Assembly: GCF_020379485.1 (NCBI RefSeq)
Contig: NC_063439.1
Span: forward strand, 17,388,598 to 17,452,597
Length of the DNA stretch: 64,000 bases
Source of the DNA: Brassica napus
Lineage: Eukaryota > Streptophyta > Magnoliopsida > Brassicales > Brassicaceae
Direction of reading: 5' to 3'
Shown: positions 1-12,323 of the stretch, piece by piece
Layout of the letters: the number at the start of each line of letters is the position of its first letter
How positions within the stretch are numbered: position 1 is the first letter of the stretch
Position numbers and translations under genes: made by a program
The notes under the pieces: generated by a model
What the model was told of the DNA's origin: nothing
Seen by the model: the letters and a program-made list of their open reading frames with translations, nothing else
The model's database searches: none

Positions 1-3000
1 CTCCAAATGGAGATGCTTCTTCTGAGCCTCGTGGTCCTCTAACATCAGCTCAAAGACTCGCTGCCTCAGCAGTATCGTCAGTCGAGGTTTCCTCTGATCC
101 GTTTGCAATGGAAGCCAAGTATTTTACTGAGTTTCGTGTTCTTAATAGAGATGTAAGGAGGAACTGCAACACATTAACTCATCTGCATTTGAAATTTAAA
201 TGATTTAACTGTGAGCTGGATTTTGCAGGTTCGCATTGTTCTTGAAGGTGTTGACAAATTCAACAATCTGATTGGGTCGGTTTACTATTCTGTTGGGGAA
301 GAAGTTAAAGACTTGGGTCTGGAGCTGGTTGAAAATGTACGTGGTCTTAATTAAACAGTTATTTGTTTCGACATGATTATATATTGAAACTAACTGGCCA
401 ATAAATGTTTTTGACTTGTCACAACGTTGGTGGTATAACTAAAGATCCTGAAACTAGTACTAAAAATTTTCTTCCCTATTGAACTTGTACCTACTACTTA
501 AGGTTAAGGTCGTTGGCCAATTCTATTAGTTTTTTATTTTCTTGGTAGACTTAGCAGATCATTTCTGTTATATAAAACCGCTGGAAATTATGATATTGGA
601 TGGTGTTGAATAAAAGTTATGACACTGGTTGCTGTTCCTTTTGCTCAGGGTCTTGCGAAGTATGTTGAGTGGAGTGCCAACATGATGGAGGAAGAAGCCA
701 AAAAGAAGCTAAAAGCTGCAGAACTTCAATGCAAGAAAAACCGGGTGAAAATGTGGGCAAACTATGTCCCTCCAGCTAGTAACTCAAAGGCAATTCATGA
801 CCAGAATTTTACTGGAAAGGTAAATAATTGCTTGCGTGAATGTCATGGTATATATATTGCCTTTCCACCTCATTTCATCAGTTCTTAGTTCTTACTAGTT
901 TGTACTCTCTTCAGGTAGTGGAAGTTGTGAGTGGGGACTGCTTAGTAGTTGCTGATGATTCTATTCCATTTGGGAGCCCAATGGCAGAGCGCCGAGTCTG
1001 TCTTTCGAGCATTAGGTCTCCTAAAATGGGTAACCCACGCAGAGAGGAGAAACCAGCCCCTTATGCTCGGGAAGCCAGGGAGTTTCTAAGACAAAGGCTT
1101 ATTGGAAAACAGGTATATATTCTTTGTGTATTCTTAGTTAAGTTATCGCGTCACAAGAGCAAGATCTCTGACTTATTTTTTGTAATAGCCGGAAAACCGG
1201 ACTGACATAAACGATAAAATAAGAAACGATGTTAAGGAAATATACGAATGTAAAGACGAATACAAGAACGATAAGAAATCGTATTCGCAAAGAGACATGG
1301 AGTCGAGATATGATCTCTTTCCTTAACTCAAAATATTCGCTCCGTTAGTGAGACGGAACTGTACGAATAAAGAGTCCCAGGATAAAACCATGGCAGACGA
1401 ATCACGCCTCACTCGTGATCGTCCTATCGAACTACAAACTCTACGAAACACTCTCGCAAAATAGACTTACGCAGAGGGATTTTTGCTGTTGGATTTCGAT
1501 TTAGAAAAGGTTAAAAAATGAAGGAAGAGAAGAGATGATATTTAAAGAGACGGAGACGACCCACTTCCCGCAACAGCTGCTGCACGTGGGCGAGAATCTC
1601 GCGGAGATCGAGGGAAGTTGAGTTCCGAAACTTCTTCCTCAAGACTCTCTCTTATCTCGTTTAAAAATTTCGAGAGGATAACATGCATGACGTTTTTATT
1701 TTCTAGACAAACTACTTGTCGTTTTAAATAAAATTGTATGTTGTTTTTTCCCGAAATAAATGGCAAAACGTTGAGCTTAACTTGGTCCAAAAAGAATACT
1801 TCTTATCGGGCCAAAGGCCCTCCACCCAAGCCCAAGCCCAAGCCCAAGCCCAAGCCCACGCCCACGCCCACGCCCACGCCGAGCCGAGCCGAGCCGGCCG
1901 GACGGCGGCGGCGGCGCGCGCGTGGGGAGCTCTCTCTTCCACTGAGCTGTTTAACCACTCATAATACAAGAGCTTATATATATTGCTCAACTTTTCTTTT
2001 CCCAGCCGATGTGGGATGTTCTTAAAACTCTTTCATTAAAGTCATGAAAGGCTTCTTGAGTTAACTCCCGCAGGCCCATTTCTTTTCATCATTTCCAATT
2101 TTTTTATTAAAGCCATTGGGCTTAATAAATTGGTCCAACAATCCCCCACATGAATAGAAATGACTCTAGACATATGCAGACTAAATGCAGACTCGATAGA
2201 CTCTAAAAAAAAAAAAACTATACTTATTCTAATCCTGACTAGACTAGACAGACTTATCGAGAGTGTTTGCGAAAAATTCACTGTGTTTGAGTTGGTGGCA
2301 TTTTTAAGCCTTGAACCACTCATAGTTAATATCTGTCGGGTTTACTTTACCAGAAGGTGAACATGATGTCTTGAACCAACCGGTGTTTTATGTAAACCGA
2401 GACAACAGGCATAACGCAGCTTCATTTTCTCGTAGAACTTAGTTCTCTATTGTGTTCATTGTGGCCCTGAACTATTCCTGGTTTTCATGAGTGAACTTAG
2501 AGAATATAGCCTTGCATTCATTCTCCTAGAAACGGCCCCATTTCACACTCATTAGGTGATTGACCATGAAAAGTATTGAGTAATACTCCGCTTAGAAGCT
2601 ATGGAATCATTAAAAGCTTATGCTTATCCTTCACACATTTGTTAGCACTTTTATCATCTTAGGAGCTGGGAAGAGACTACTTGTCTCAAGTGCTTTGGTT
2701 AGATTCTGTTTGATTTTGTTTTCCCTTTGAACCTACGTCTTGGGATCTCCAGTCATGATAGGTAGGGTTGCAATCAAGCATCCTCATTCGTTATAGGCTT
2801 TAAACCCATTCCTTTTGATGATTTAGCAACAACATCTCGTGACAAACCTTTAGTAAATGGATCCGCTAGGTTGTCAGCCGATTTGATGTAGTCTATTGTA
2901 ATTACACCAGTTGAGATAAGTTGTCTAATGGTTTTATGTCGTCTTCTGATGTGACGAGATTTACCATTGTAGAGATTATTCTCAGCCCGAGCTATAGCTG

Positions 3001-6000
3001 ATTGACTATCACAATGTATGCGTATAGCTGGCACAGGTTTCTCCCACATAGGAATATCTTCCAAAAAATTTCTAAGCCATTCAGCTTCTTCTGCTGCTTT
3101 GTCTAAGGCTATGAACTCAGATTCCATGGTTGATCTGGCTAACACTGTTTGTTTGGTAGATTTCCATGATATTGCTGCTCCTCCTAGTGTAAAGACATAT
3201 CCACTCGTGGATTTTGAGTTTTTAGAATCTGATATCCAGTTAGCATCACTGTATCCTTCTAAAACTGCTGGTTCTTTACCATAGTGAAGCCCAAAATCTT
3301 TGGTGTAGCGCAAGTAATTGAGTACCCTCGTTATAGCTTTCCAGTGTGTATGACCTGGATTACTTGTATATCGACTAAGTACGTTTACTGCATGCGCTAG
3401 ATCTGGTCTAGTACAATTTGTCAAGTACATGAGACTTCCGATCACACGTGCGTACTCGTTTTGTGAAACCGCTTCACCTGAATTCTTTGTCAAGTGCATT
3501 TGGGGATCTAACGGAGTTTTTGCCGTACTATTAGAGTAATTTTTAAATCTCTCTAATATTGTTTGAGCATAATGAGATTGGGTTAAGATAATTCCGTTTG
3601 AATTTCTTGTGACTTTAACCCCGAGAATTACATCTACTAATCCCAAGTCTTTCATCTCAAATGTCCCTTTGAGCATGTTCTTAGTTTGATTGATAATGTC
3701 TTTATTGCTTCCAATAATGAGCATATCATCTACATATAGACATAGCAAAACATACCCATTTTTGGTAGTTTTGTAGTATATGCATTTGTCACATTCATTT
3801 ATTTTGAAACCATTTGACATCATTGTATTGTCAAATTTTTCATGCCATTGTTTAGGAGCTTGTTTAAGCCCATAAAGTGACTTTACAAGTCGACATACTT
3901 TGTCTTCTTGTCCGGGAATGACAAAACCTTCAGGTTGTTTCATGTAAATTTCTTCTTCTAAATCACCATTTAGAAAAGCAGTTTTTACATCCATTTGATG
4001 GATTTCTAAGTCTCTTAAGGCTGCGATTGCTATCATCAGTCTTATTGATGTTATTCTCGTCACTGGAGAATATGTATCAAAATAGTCAAGGCCTTCTTTT
4101 TGTCGGAATCCTTGAACTACAAGCCTAGACTTGTATTTTCCACCAGGTTTGCGTGTCATTATCCATTTATTCCCTAATGCTTTGCAGCCAGGTGGTAAAT
4201 CCGTTATGTAATACGTATAATTTTGCATAATCGAATCTAATTCACTCCTGACAGCTTCGTTCCAAAACGGAGCTTCTGGTGAAGCCATGGCTTCTGCCAA
4301 AGTTTTTGGAGCATTTTCTACTAAAAATGCCATTAGGAAATCTTCTCCAAAAGATTTTTCCTTTCGAGCTCTTTTGCTTCTTCGAGGTTCATCTTTTCCT
4401 TCATTTTCTGAAATATCATTTATAGAAATCTCGACGTTTGTCTCAGTTTCTGAGTTCTTGTCATTGTCTCTTTCTTCTCGAGTTCGTTTTGAACCTTGTT
4501 TTTCCCTATATGGAAAAATATTTTCGAAGAAAGATGCATTTCTTGATTCCATGACTGTATTTTCATGAATATCTGATATTTCAGATTTATGTACCAGAAA
4601 ACGATAAGCATTACTGTTATGTGCATATCCGATGAAGATGCAATCCACTGTTTTAGGTCCAATAGTGACCTTCTTTGGTGGTGGTACCGCAACTTTTGCC
4701 AGGCACCCCCACACTTTGAGGTATTTATACGAAGGTAAATTACCTTTCCATAATTCATATGGAGTTTTACCCGTTACTTTGTGTGGAATCTTGTTGAGGA
4801 TATAATTAGTGGTAAGCAACGCTTCCCCCCACATGTTCTGGGGTAACCCAGATTCCTGCAACATAGCATTCATCATCTCTTTTAGAGTTCGATTTTTGCG
4901 TTCAGCAACTCCATTAGATTCTGGTGAGTAAGGAGCTGTAGTTTGATGGATTATTCCATGTTCTTTACAGAATGCAATGAACGGACCATCATACTCGCCT
5001 CCTCTGTCGCTTCTAACTACTTTAATAGTTGTTTTAAGCTGATTTTCGACCTCGAGTTTAAATTCTTTAAATTTTTCTAAGGTTTCATCTTTGCTATGTA
5101 ATAAATAAACATAACAATATTTTGTGCAGTCATCTATGAAGGTCACAAAGTACTTTTTACCACCTCTAGTTTGTAAATATTTTAAATCACATAAATCAGT
5201 GTGAATTAAATCTAGAGGTTTATTAGTTCTTTCAACACGAGGTGATGGCGTTTTTGTGAGCTTAGCCTGTACGCATACTTCACATTTTTGTTTACTTGTT
5301 TTGCATTTAGGAATTAGATTTAAATTCATTAATCTTTGTATAGACTTGTAGTTTACATGGCCTAATCTTTCATGCCATATATTAAAAGACTCAACCAAAT
5401 AAGCAACTGGCTCTTTCTTATTCATTGAAACTTTTGGAGCTACAACTTTTGGAGTGACTGTCATTACATTCAACTTGACAAGTCCACCCTTAACATAACC
5501 CCTACCCAAATACATCCCATTCTTCCTAATCACGAGCTTATCCGCCTCAAAACTTGTGGCGAATCCATTCTTGCTGAGCAAGGTTCCCGAGACCAGGTTC
5601 TTCCTCATGTCAGGCACATGCTTCACATTCGTCAGAGTGACCTCATGTCCAGATGTCATCTTCAAAATCACATTGCCGCGTCCTTCAATCTTGGAGACTG
5701 CAGTGTTCCCCATCTTGAGCTTCTCCTCAGTCTTGCTTTTCTGATAGGTGCTGAACATCGCCTTATCGGTGCAAATGTGGGTGGTTGCACCAGTGTCATA
5801 CCACCATTCCTTGGGGTTGTTGCTTTCAACCATGTTGGCTTCAGTCACCACAGCAACGAGATCCTCCTCAGTGAGATTTGCCTGAGCCTTCTCATCCTTG
5901 ATCTTTTTGCGACACTCAACTGTCTTGTGCCCCACTTTGTGGCAGTAGTGACATTTTCCCCTGAACTTCTCCACATTCGCATTCGCATTGATCTCGATGC

Positions 6001-9000
6001 CTTTGTTCTTGAAGTTTTTTCCAGAAGCCTTTAGGGCTGCAGCAATTTTGGAAGGCTTGGCAGGAGAATGGGCGTGTGCCTTTCCTTTGCCTTTGTGCTC
6101 AGCCATGTTGACACTGTGCTCCTTAGCAGTGACCTTGTCAGCAATTCGGTTTCTGGATTCCATCTGAAGCCTCATGATGAGCTCCTCGAGCCCCATCTTC
6201 TTCTTCTTGTGCTTCAAGTAGTTCTTGAAATCCGCATAGCTTGGAGGAAGCTTTTCAATGAAGCTGAGAGTTGTGAATGTCTCGCAGATAGACATTCCTT
6301 CAGCAGCGATTTCATGGCAAATGAGCTGAAGCGCTTCCACCTGATCCATGATGGGTTTTGAATCCACCATTTTGAAGTCGTGGAATTTTGAAACCACATA
6401 CTTCTGGCAGCCAGCGTCCTCACCTCTGTACTTCTTGTCCAGTGATCTCCATAGCTCTTTCGCCGTGGGGAACTCACAGTAGATACGGTACAATGGGTCA
6501 ATGAGGCGACCCAAAATGTAGCCTTTGCAGATGAAGTCCGAATGCACCCATATGTCTACAGTTGCGAGACTGTGAACATCATCAATCCCGTAAGGCATAA
6601 TGGGCTTATCCTCCTGGATGAACTTGTCTAGCTTCATCGTTGTCAGGAAGAACAACATCTTCTTCTGCCACGTCTTGAAGCCTTTGCCATCAAACTGGTT
6701 TGGCATCAGTCCTTGAGTGAACACACTAGGGACAGCCGGAGGAGTTTGAACTGCCACCGGACCACTTGCGGTTCCTGAAATTGAACCCGTCTGATAAAGA
6801 CCAGCACCGAATAGACTACGGCGAGTGGTTTCATCAGCAGCATTTCCTGCAGGGAGGATAGTGCTTGTCGTTGCTGCAGTGGTTGACGCCGTGATGTTTC
6901 CAGCGGTTGTCACGCCAGTTGCATCAGTTGCTGCAGCGTTGAGTGGAGTCTGAATGACATCGGAGGTGCCAATGGGATTGTTGTTATCGTTTGTCATTTT
7001 TCTGTAGAGAAAACATGAAAAAACGGATTAGTACTCCATTCAACAAATAACATATTATTTTAAAGAAAATAATAGTCTAAAATCGATGTTCATTTTTGGT
7101 GTTTGAACCAAATCATATCGATATAGTCTTGAGAAAACGTTTTGCAAACTCGCTTAAAAGCGTTCGCAGAAACCATTTTTGTAGACTTAGAATGTTTCAC
7201 AAACTCGCTTAAGAAAGCGGTCTTGAAACGATTCATTTTATAGAACGTTTTGAAGATGTATCAAAAACGTTTTGCAAAAATGCTAGAAAGCAATCCGCAA
7301 ATCGTAATGAAATAAAACAGAAACGTTTCGCGGAAGTGCTATAAAGCAAATCGCAAACACGTTTTCAGAATAACACAGAAACGTTTCGCGGATAAGCGTA
7401 TAGCAAATCGCAAACATCGTTGATAAGAATAAAACGTTTCGCGGAAGTGCTAGAAAGCAAATCGCAAACACGGTTCCAAAACCCGTTTTTATAAATCGTT
7501 CTTCAACCCGATTCGAGCTTTAGGAATAAAGCGATTTTGAGTTAAGATTGTAATAGCCGGAAAACCGGACTGACATAAACGATAAAATAAGAAACGATGT
7601 TAAGGAAATATACGAATGTAAAGACGAATACAAGAACGATAAGAAATCGTATTCGCAAAGAGACATGGAGTCGAGATATGATCTCTTTCCTTAACTCAAA
7701 ATATTCGCTCCGTTAGTGAGACGGAACTGTACGAATAAAGAGTCCCAGGATAAAACCATGGCAGACGAATCACGCCTCACTCGTGATCGCCCTATCGAAC
7801 TACAAACTCTACGAAACACTCTCGCAAAATAGACTTACGCAGAGGGATTTTTGCTGTTGGATTTCGATTTAGAAAAGGTTAAAAAATGAAGGAAGAGAAG
7901 AGATGATATTTAAAGAGACGGAGACGACCCACTTCCCGCAACAGCTGCTGCACGTGGGCGAGAATCTCGCGGAGATCGAGGGAAGTTGAGTTCCGAAACT
8001 TCTTCCTCAAGACTCTCTCTTATCTCGTTTAAAAATTTCGAGAGGATAACATGCATGACGATTTTATTTTCTAGACAAACTACTTGTCGTTTTAAATAAA
8101 ATTGTATGTTGTTTTTTCCCGAAATAAATGGCAAAACGTTGAGCTTAACTTGGTCCAAAAAGAATACTTCTTATCGGGCCGAAGGCCCTCCACCCAAGCC
8201 CAAGCCCAAGCCCAAGCCCACGCCCACGCCCACGCCCACGCCCACGCCCACGCCGAGCCGGCCGGACGGCGGCGGCGGCGCGCGCGTGGGGAGCTCTCTC
8301 TTCCACTGAGCTGTTTAACCACTCATAATACAAGAGCTTATATATATTGCTCAACTTTTCTTTTCCCAGCCGATGTGGGATGTTCTTAAAACTCTTTCAT
8401 TAAAGTCATGAAAGGCTTCTTGAGTTAACTCCCGCAGGCCCATTTCTTTTCATCATTTCCAATTTTTTTATTAAAGCCATTGGGCTTAATAAATTGGTCC
8501 AACATTTTTTTCCTGGTGTAGGTTATCGTTCAAATGGAATACTCAAGGAAGATTAGCCCAGCAGATGGTGTTACTACTTCTGGAGCTGGTGATACTAGGG
8601 TCATGGATTTTGGCTCAGTGTTCCTTCCTACTCCAACCAAGGGTGATACAGCTGAAGCAGCTGCAGCAACTCCTGGAGCTAATATTGCGGAACTCATTAT
8701 CGCCCGTGGCTTTGGGACTGTGGTTAGACATCGCGACTTTGAAGAGAGGTCAAACCATTACGAAGCTCTACTGGCTGCTGAAACTCGTGCTGTCGCGGGG
8801 AAGAAAGGAATTCAATCTGCAAAGGACTCTCCAGTCATGCACGTCACAGACCTGACTGTGGCATCGGCCAAGAAGGCTAAAGATTTCTTGCCATCCCTGC
8901 ACAGAAGTAGGAGAATATCTGCGGTTGTGGAATATGTCCTGAGCGGACATCGGTTCAAGCTATACATTCCAAAAGAATCATGCAGTATTGCCTTTGCATT

Positions 9001-10699
9001 CTCTGGTGTCAGATGTCCTGGCCGTGGCGAACCTTATTCAGAAGATGCTATTGCTTTCATGAGGCGTAAGATCATGCAGAGAGATGTTGAGGTAAATGGA
9101 CATATTACATGGTCATGAGACGTAAGATTACACTCTTTTGTATATGACTCTTACACGGTGTTTTATAATAACAGATTGAAGTTGAAACTGTGGATAGAAC
9201 CGGCACGTTCTTGGGATCAATGTGGGAGTCAAGGACCAACGCAGCAACGTTTCTTCTTGAAGCTGGCCTGGCGAAAATGCAGACTGGCTTTGGTGCAGAC
9301 AGGATTCCCGAAGCTCATCTTCTTGAATTGGCAGAACGATCTGCTAAGAATCAGAAACTGAAGGTAACACCAATAGATATCTTTTTAACTAAAGAAAAAC
9401 ATCTTTAGTCCAAAACAAAACTGAACATGCTAATTAGGGGCGAAGCCAGACCTTTTTTTCCATGGATGCATACAATAATACAAGTTAAAATAATTAATAA
9501 ATTTAGTGATGGACAGGGGAATCGAACTTCAGTTCTTTGGAAGATGAGGGTGCACTTTAACCAAATAAGCTATATGAACCTTAATGTCCAATGCAAAATT
9601 TCTTAAAATCAAAATAATAGGGGGTGCACATGTACCCTTGCTCTTCCACCTAGCTTCGCCCCTGATGCTAAACCGTATGATTTCATAGATTTGGGAAAAC
9701 TATGTTGAAGGAGAGGAAGTTGTAAATGGTGGCTCTAAAGTAGAAACAAGGCATAAGGAAACATTAAATGTTGTCGTCACGGAAGTGCTTGGAGGCGGAC
9801 GATTCTATGTTCAGACGGTTGGAGATCAGAAAGTAGCTTCGATTCAAAGCCAGCTTGCATCACTGAGTCTTCAAGACGCTCCCATTGTTGGATCGTTTAA
9901 CCCTAAGAAGGGTGACATCGTCCTTTCACAGTTTAGCCTCGATAACTCCTGGAACCGTGCAATGGTAAATCATCAAACCCTTAAACATCTCTTCGTTTTT
10001 ACTATCACCTTTGGTTATTTATAGTATACCTACTTTGTATTCAGATTGTTAATGCACCCCGAGGAGCAGTTCAGTCTCCAGATGACAAATTCGAAGTGTT
10101 CTACATCGATTATGGAAACCAAGAAACAGTTCCGTACAGCGCAGTTCGCCCTATCGAGCCATCAGTATCCTCAGCACCAGGACTCGCGCAGCTCTGCAGA
10201 CTTGCCTACATAAAAGTACCAAGCCTGGAAGACGACTTTGGTCCTGAAGCGGGAGAGTATTTACATACAGTAACATTGGGAAGTGGTAAAGAGTTTAAGG
10301 CAGTGGTAGAGGAGAGAGATACTTCAGGAGGCAAAGTGAAAGGCCAAGGAACTGGAACCGAGCTTGCTGTTACTCTCATCGCTGTTGATGATGAGATCTC
10401 TGTCAATGCAGCAATGCTTCAGGTTCGGTGCCTCATCTTCTCTTCTCAATCCTTCAAATTATTTATTGGTTCGTTATATGAACCTGAGAGTGAAATGTGT
10501 GTTGTTATGATTACAGGAAGGAATAGCGAGGATGGAGAAACGCAAGAAGTGGGAGCATAAAGACAAGCAAGCAGCTCTTGATGCGCTTGAGAAGTTCCAA
10601 GATGAAGCTCGCAAATCTAGGACAGGAATCTGGCAGTACGGAGACATCCAATCTGATGATGAGGACAGTGCTCCGGTCAGGAAACCTGGTCGCGGGTAA
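1..10699 (+). CDS. TSN2: Tudor-SN (SND1/p100) protein, C-terminal ~740 residues; 5' end outside the window
   Basis: RNA-binding Tudor staphylococcal nuclease of cytoplasmic RNA granules, with roles in mRNA stability and stress. Exons read as 1-152 (first full codon at base 3), 229-336, 649-819, 915-1112, 8522-9091, 9175-9363, 9689-9964, 10045-10422 and 10517-10699 (TAA). All introns are phase 0 with GT-AG ends, giving 741 codons including stop. Family landmarks: [19 protein letters not shown] before the large intron, [10 protein letters not shown] after it, [12 protein letters not shown] and [11 protein letters not shown] in the last SN-like repeats, and the Tudor segment [18 protein letters not shown]. 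About 250 N-terminal residues (of ~990 usual) are off the left edge. The intron 1113-8521 carries a 7.3-kb copia element in antisense; intron 9364-9688 carries a MITE. The TSN2 name rests on calnexin and the PPR gene lying next to it, as at At5g61780; the TSN1 paralog is the alternative. Confidence 0.95.
1181..2140 (-). repeat. 3' LTR of copia-I
   Basis: Near-identical to 7549-8504. Differences seen by eye are single substitutions (for example near 1430, 1695 and 1813) and the copy numbers of the CCCAAG/CCCACG tract at 1825-1878, which has 5+4 units here against 4+6 in the other LTR. Confidence 0.93.
2774..6997 (-). CDS. copia-I gag-pol polyprotein, 1407 aa, uninterrupted
   Basis: Single ORF encoding everything needed for copia replication. 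An N-terminal gag domain (about residues 95-300) is followed by a CCHC zinc knuckle at about 349-362 ([14 protein letters not shown]), an aspartic protease with DTGA at D401, an integrase with an HHCC zinc domain and D, D, E catalytic segments ([27 protein letters not shown]), a reverse transcriptase with YVDD at about 1088-1091, and RNase H ending near HCDSQSAI. Normal length for a full plant copia polyprotein. No internal stops, so the element may be competent. Lineage within Ty1/copia was not resolved by eye. Confidence 0.95.
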   Translation of the reverse strand: MTNDNNNPIGTSDVIQTPLNAAATDATGVTTAGNITASTTAATTSTILPAGNAADETTRRSLFGAGLYQTGSISGTASGPVAVQTPPAVPSVFTQGLMPNQFDGKGFKTWQKKMLFFLTTMKLDKFIQEDKPIMPYGIDDVHSLATVDIWVHSDFICKGYILGRLIDPLYRIYCEFPTAKELWRSLDKKYRGEDAGCQKYVVSKFHDFKMVDSKPIMDQVEALQLICHEIAAEGMSICETFTTLSFIEKLPPSYADFKNYLKHKKKKMGLEELIMRLQMESRNRIADKVTAKEHSVNMAEHKGKGKAHAHSPAKPSKIAAALKASGKNFKNKGIEINANANVEKFRGKCHYCHKVGHKTVECRKKIKDEKAQANLTEEDLVAVVTEANMVESNNPKEWWYDTGATTHICTDKAMFSTYQKSKTEEKLKMGNTAVSKIEGRGNVILKMTSGHEVTLTNVKHVPDMRKNLVSGTLLSKNGFATSFEADKLVIRKNGMYLGRGYVKGGLVKLNVMTVTPKVVAPKVSMNKKEPVAYLVESFNIWHERLGHVNYKSIQRLMNLNLIPKCKTSKQKCEVCVQAKLTKTPSPRVERTNKPLDLIHTDLCDLKYLQTRGGKKYFVTFIDDCTKYCYVYLLHSKDETLEKFKEFKLEVENQLKTTIKVVRSDRGGEYDGPFIAFCKEHGIIHQTTAPYSPESNGVAERKNRTLKEMMNAMLQESGLPQNMWGEALLTTNYILNKIPHKVTGKTPYELWKGNLPSYKYLKVWGCLAKVAVPPPKKVTIGPKTVDCIFIGYAHNSNAYRFLVHKSEISDIHENTVMESRNASFFENIFPYREKQGSKRTREERDNDKNSETETNVEISINDISENEGKDEPRRSKRARKEKSFGEDFLMAFLVENAPKTLAEAMASPEAPFWNEAVRSELDSIMQNYTYYITDLPPGCKALGNKWIMTRKPGGKYKSRLVVQGFRQKEGLDYFDTYSPVTRITSIRLMIAIAALRDLEIHQMDVKTAFLNGDLEEEIYMKQPEGFVIPGQEDKVCRLVKSLYGLKQAPKQWHEKFDNTMMSNGFKINECDKCIYYKTTKNGYVLLCLYVDDMLIIGSNKDIINQTKNMLKGTFEMKDLGLVDVILGVKVTRNSNGIILTQSHYAQTILERFKNYSNSTAKTPLDPQMHLTKNSGEAVSQNEYARVIGSLMYLTNCTRPDLAHAVNVLSRYTSNPGHTHWKAITRVLNYLRYTKDFGLHYGKEPAVLEGYSDANWISDSKNSKSTSGYVFTLGGAAISWKSTKQTVLARSTMESEFIALDKAAEEAEWLRNFLEDIPMWEKPVPAIRIHCDSQSAIARAENNLYNGKSRHIRRRHKTIRQLISTGVITIDYIKSADNLADPFTKGLSRDVVAKSSKGMGLKPITNEDA
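7264..7474 (-). repeat. Four tandem ~55-bp repeats in the copia-I leader
   Basis: Copies starting near 7264, 7320, 7379 and 7432 share AACGTTTCGCGGAAGTGCT on the plus strand, followed by a tract ending GCAAATCGCAAAC. More diverged versions continue towards 7130. They lie between the 5' LTR and the gag start. Role unknown; leader repeats in retroelements can be packaging or structural sequences, which is inference. Confidence 0.75.
7534..7548 (-). other. Candidate non-canonical primer-binding region of copia-I
   Basis: The element-strand sequence directly after the 5' LTR is ATCTTAACTCAAAATCGC. It does not start with TGG and does not match the initiator-tRNA PBS seen in copia-II. Thirteen bases (plus 7534-7546) are perfectly complementary to the LTR segment 7690-7702. 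Confidence 0.4.
7549..8504 (-). repeat. 5' LTR of copia-I
   Basis: Begins TGTTGGACC and ends CTATTACA on the element (minus) strand. A TATA-like ATATATATAAG lies at about 8337-8347 (minus). It holds the microsatellite at 8193-8252 and a segment (7690-7702) complementary to the sequence just downstream of the LTR. Confidence 0.93.
9435..9664. mobile_element. hAT-type MITE (230 bp) in a Tudor-SN intron
   Basis: Terminal inverted repeats TAGGGGCGAAGC and GCTTCGCCCCTG are flanked by an 8-bp near-perfect target duplication, ATGCTAAT (9427-9434) and ATGCTAAA (9665-9672). Short TIRs with 8-bp duplications are typical of hAT elements. There is no coding capacity. The minus strand inside carries pol III-like A and B boxes (see 9518-9572). 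The intron around it keeps normal splice sites. Confidence 0.75.
9518..9572 (-). other. tRNA-like internal promoter inside the MITE
   Basis: Minus strand: an A-box-like TAGCTTATTTGG (9561-9572) and a B-box GTTCGATTCC (9518-9527), separated by about the distance found in tRNA genes and tRNA-derived SINEs. The acceptor and anticodon stems do not fold convincingly, so this is a tRNA-derived remnant, not a tRNA gene. Confidence 0.4.
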
Positions 10700-11901
10700 T
10701 TGTTTGTCCACCGGTGATCAATGGTGGTTCCAAAGAGGGAACAGAGAAGCGTCGGTTTCTATTTAAGAAGAGAGATGTTGCTTGCAAAGCATCAAACTTT
10801 TTGTAACATTTAGAAATTCTCTTTTATTTATTTATAGACTTGAGGATTTTCTATATTTAGGAGTATGGACGATGTTCTTGTTCTTTAATTTTGTTTGACA
10901 GAAGGATCTCATAATAAGGTTAAGTCGACAACGTAAGAGGGGGCTTTTATATATGTACTTGGTCGTCGTCATTCACGAAACCAACCGAAACCAAACCGAA
11001 ATCTCCTGAACATCTATTGGGTGTAAGAAAGATATATCCATAATATTCAGAACCGAATATACTTTACCTGGAACTGAATCGAATACCTGAATGGCCATAC
11101 CTATACTTAGTTAATATTTAATTGTTCTTTTTACAATTTTCTCTAATATTCATTTTCTCGAGGTAGTTAAAAACTTATAGATCCTTATATATGTCGTTGG
11201 ACATCTTCATTCATAATTAGCCCTGGGCCAAAATAACTTGAACCGAAATATCGAACCGAAATACTTAAAATATCTGAAACTAAAAAATGGATCAAAACAC
11301 TCAAATACTTCCGAATGGTTTCTATATTTCTATATCGGAAATAACCGAACCAGAACCAAGAACCAAACGGGTATCCGAATATCCGAAAATAACAAGTTTT
11401 ATATTTTCATATAAGATAAAATATCATCAACCACACTCGAATCCAGGTTGAATAAAAAGAGTGAAAACATTGTTACCACCATACCATACTATCTTTTATG
11501 TACTCTTTTATATTATAGTTATATATGATGTTTCTAAATTAAAATATAGTAAATGCTTATAAAATAAACACCTTAGTGACTCAAACTCTTGTGGATTAAT
11601 GAATATGCAAGTGTGTAACCAGCAGACCACTTAGATTAGCATATTAACTATTATATTTTGTATATATATGTTTGATTCACATATCACACGGATATCCGGA
11701 ACCGAATCAAAACCGAACCAAAATCTCTTAAGTACATATTATGTATAAGAATGATATCGGAAACCGAACCGAATACCCCAATATCTAGGCATATTCACGA
11801 TTAAATATGTCATCAGTTTCATAGCAATCTGAGGAATAGCCTGAAGACTTCGAGTCCAATCTGATAGATTTTGGGACAGCCACAAAATTGGATCAGTGAA
11901 A
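10700..11901. other. Intergenic DNA: Tudor-SN 3' UTR, then AACCGAACCGAA-rich repeat
   Basis: The first ~150 bp are probably Tudor-SN 3' UTR. From about 10978 to 11790 the sequence repeatedly uses AACCGAA, CCGAACCAAA and ATCCGAATATCCGAA motifs, a composition common in plant dispersed repeats. No ORF or gene signal seen. Confidence 0.5.
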
Positions 11902-12150
11902 TCTATATACTATATAAAAGTTGAGTCTATATGAGAACGTCAAATTTCAAACAACCAATTAAAATATGACTAATCATAATATTCCAAATTATTATTTACA
12001 AAACATGAAACTTCTAAAATAAAATTTCTCCAAAATAATACTCCTACAAAATATGGTAAATTAACAAAAACAATATTAAAAGATATGAAGTCAATATATA
12101 ACTATTTTGAAATTAACAAATATTATTTTTGAAATAGACTTGAGTTTAGA
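11902..12150 (+). mobile_element. Possible Helitron 5' terminus, truncated
   Basis: TCTATATACTATATAAAAG after a host A resembles the Helitron 5' ends elsewhere in the window, and ACCAATTA follows at the usual distance. No hairpin plus CTAG terminus was found before 12240, so if real it is a fragment. Confidence 0.35.
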
Positions 12151-12283
12151 AAATATAACCGTTACAAAAGCGCGTGTTTATTTATTATTTTTTGAACTAA
12201 CAAAAGCGCGTGTTATCAAACGTAACAGCAAAACGTAGTTTTTTCTCCAACTTAATTTTCAGTTTCCACAGTTTAAACATTCT

Positions 12284-12323
<40 letters not shown>

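Larger units (their letters stand above)
1181..8504 (-). mobile_element. Complete Ty1/copia LTR retrotransposon (copia-I) antisense in a Tudor-SN intron
   Basis: Two ~0.96-kb LTRs (1181-2140 and 7549-8504) with TG...CA ends flank an uninterrupted minus-strand polyprotein. The 5-bp target duplication is TTTTT (1176-1180 and 8505-8509). On the element strand the 5' LTR is the right one, and the polypurine tract GTGGGGGAT abuts the 3' LTR at about 2141-2150. The LTRs differ at only a few positions apart from a hexanucleotide microsatellite, so insertion is recent. The element lies between TSN exon ends ...GKQ and VIVQ..., and its transcription would oppose the host gene. Domain order gag-PR-IN-RT-RNaseH is that of Ty1/copia. 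Confidence 0.96.

Noticed and set aside
1724..2025. ORFs rich in [14 protein letters not shown] or WAWAWA in both LTRs
   Set aside because: Products of reading the hexanucleotide microsatellite in different frames.
9518..9572. Functional tRNA gene
   Set aside because: A and B boxes are present but acceptor and anticodon stems do not pair.
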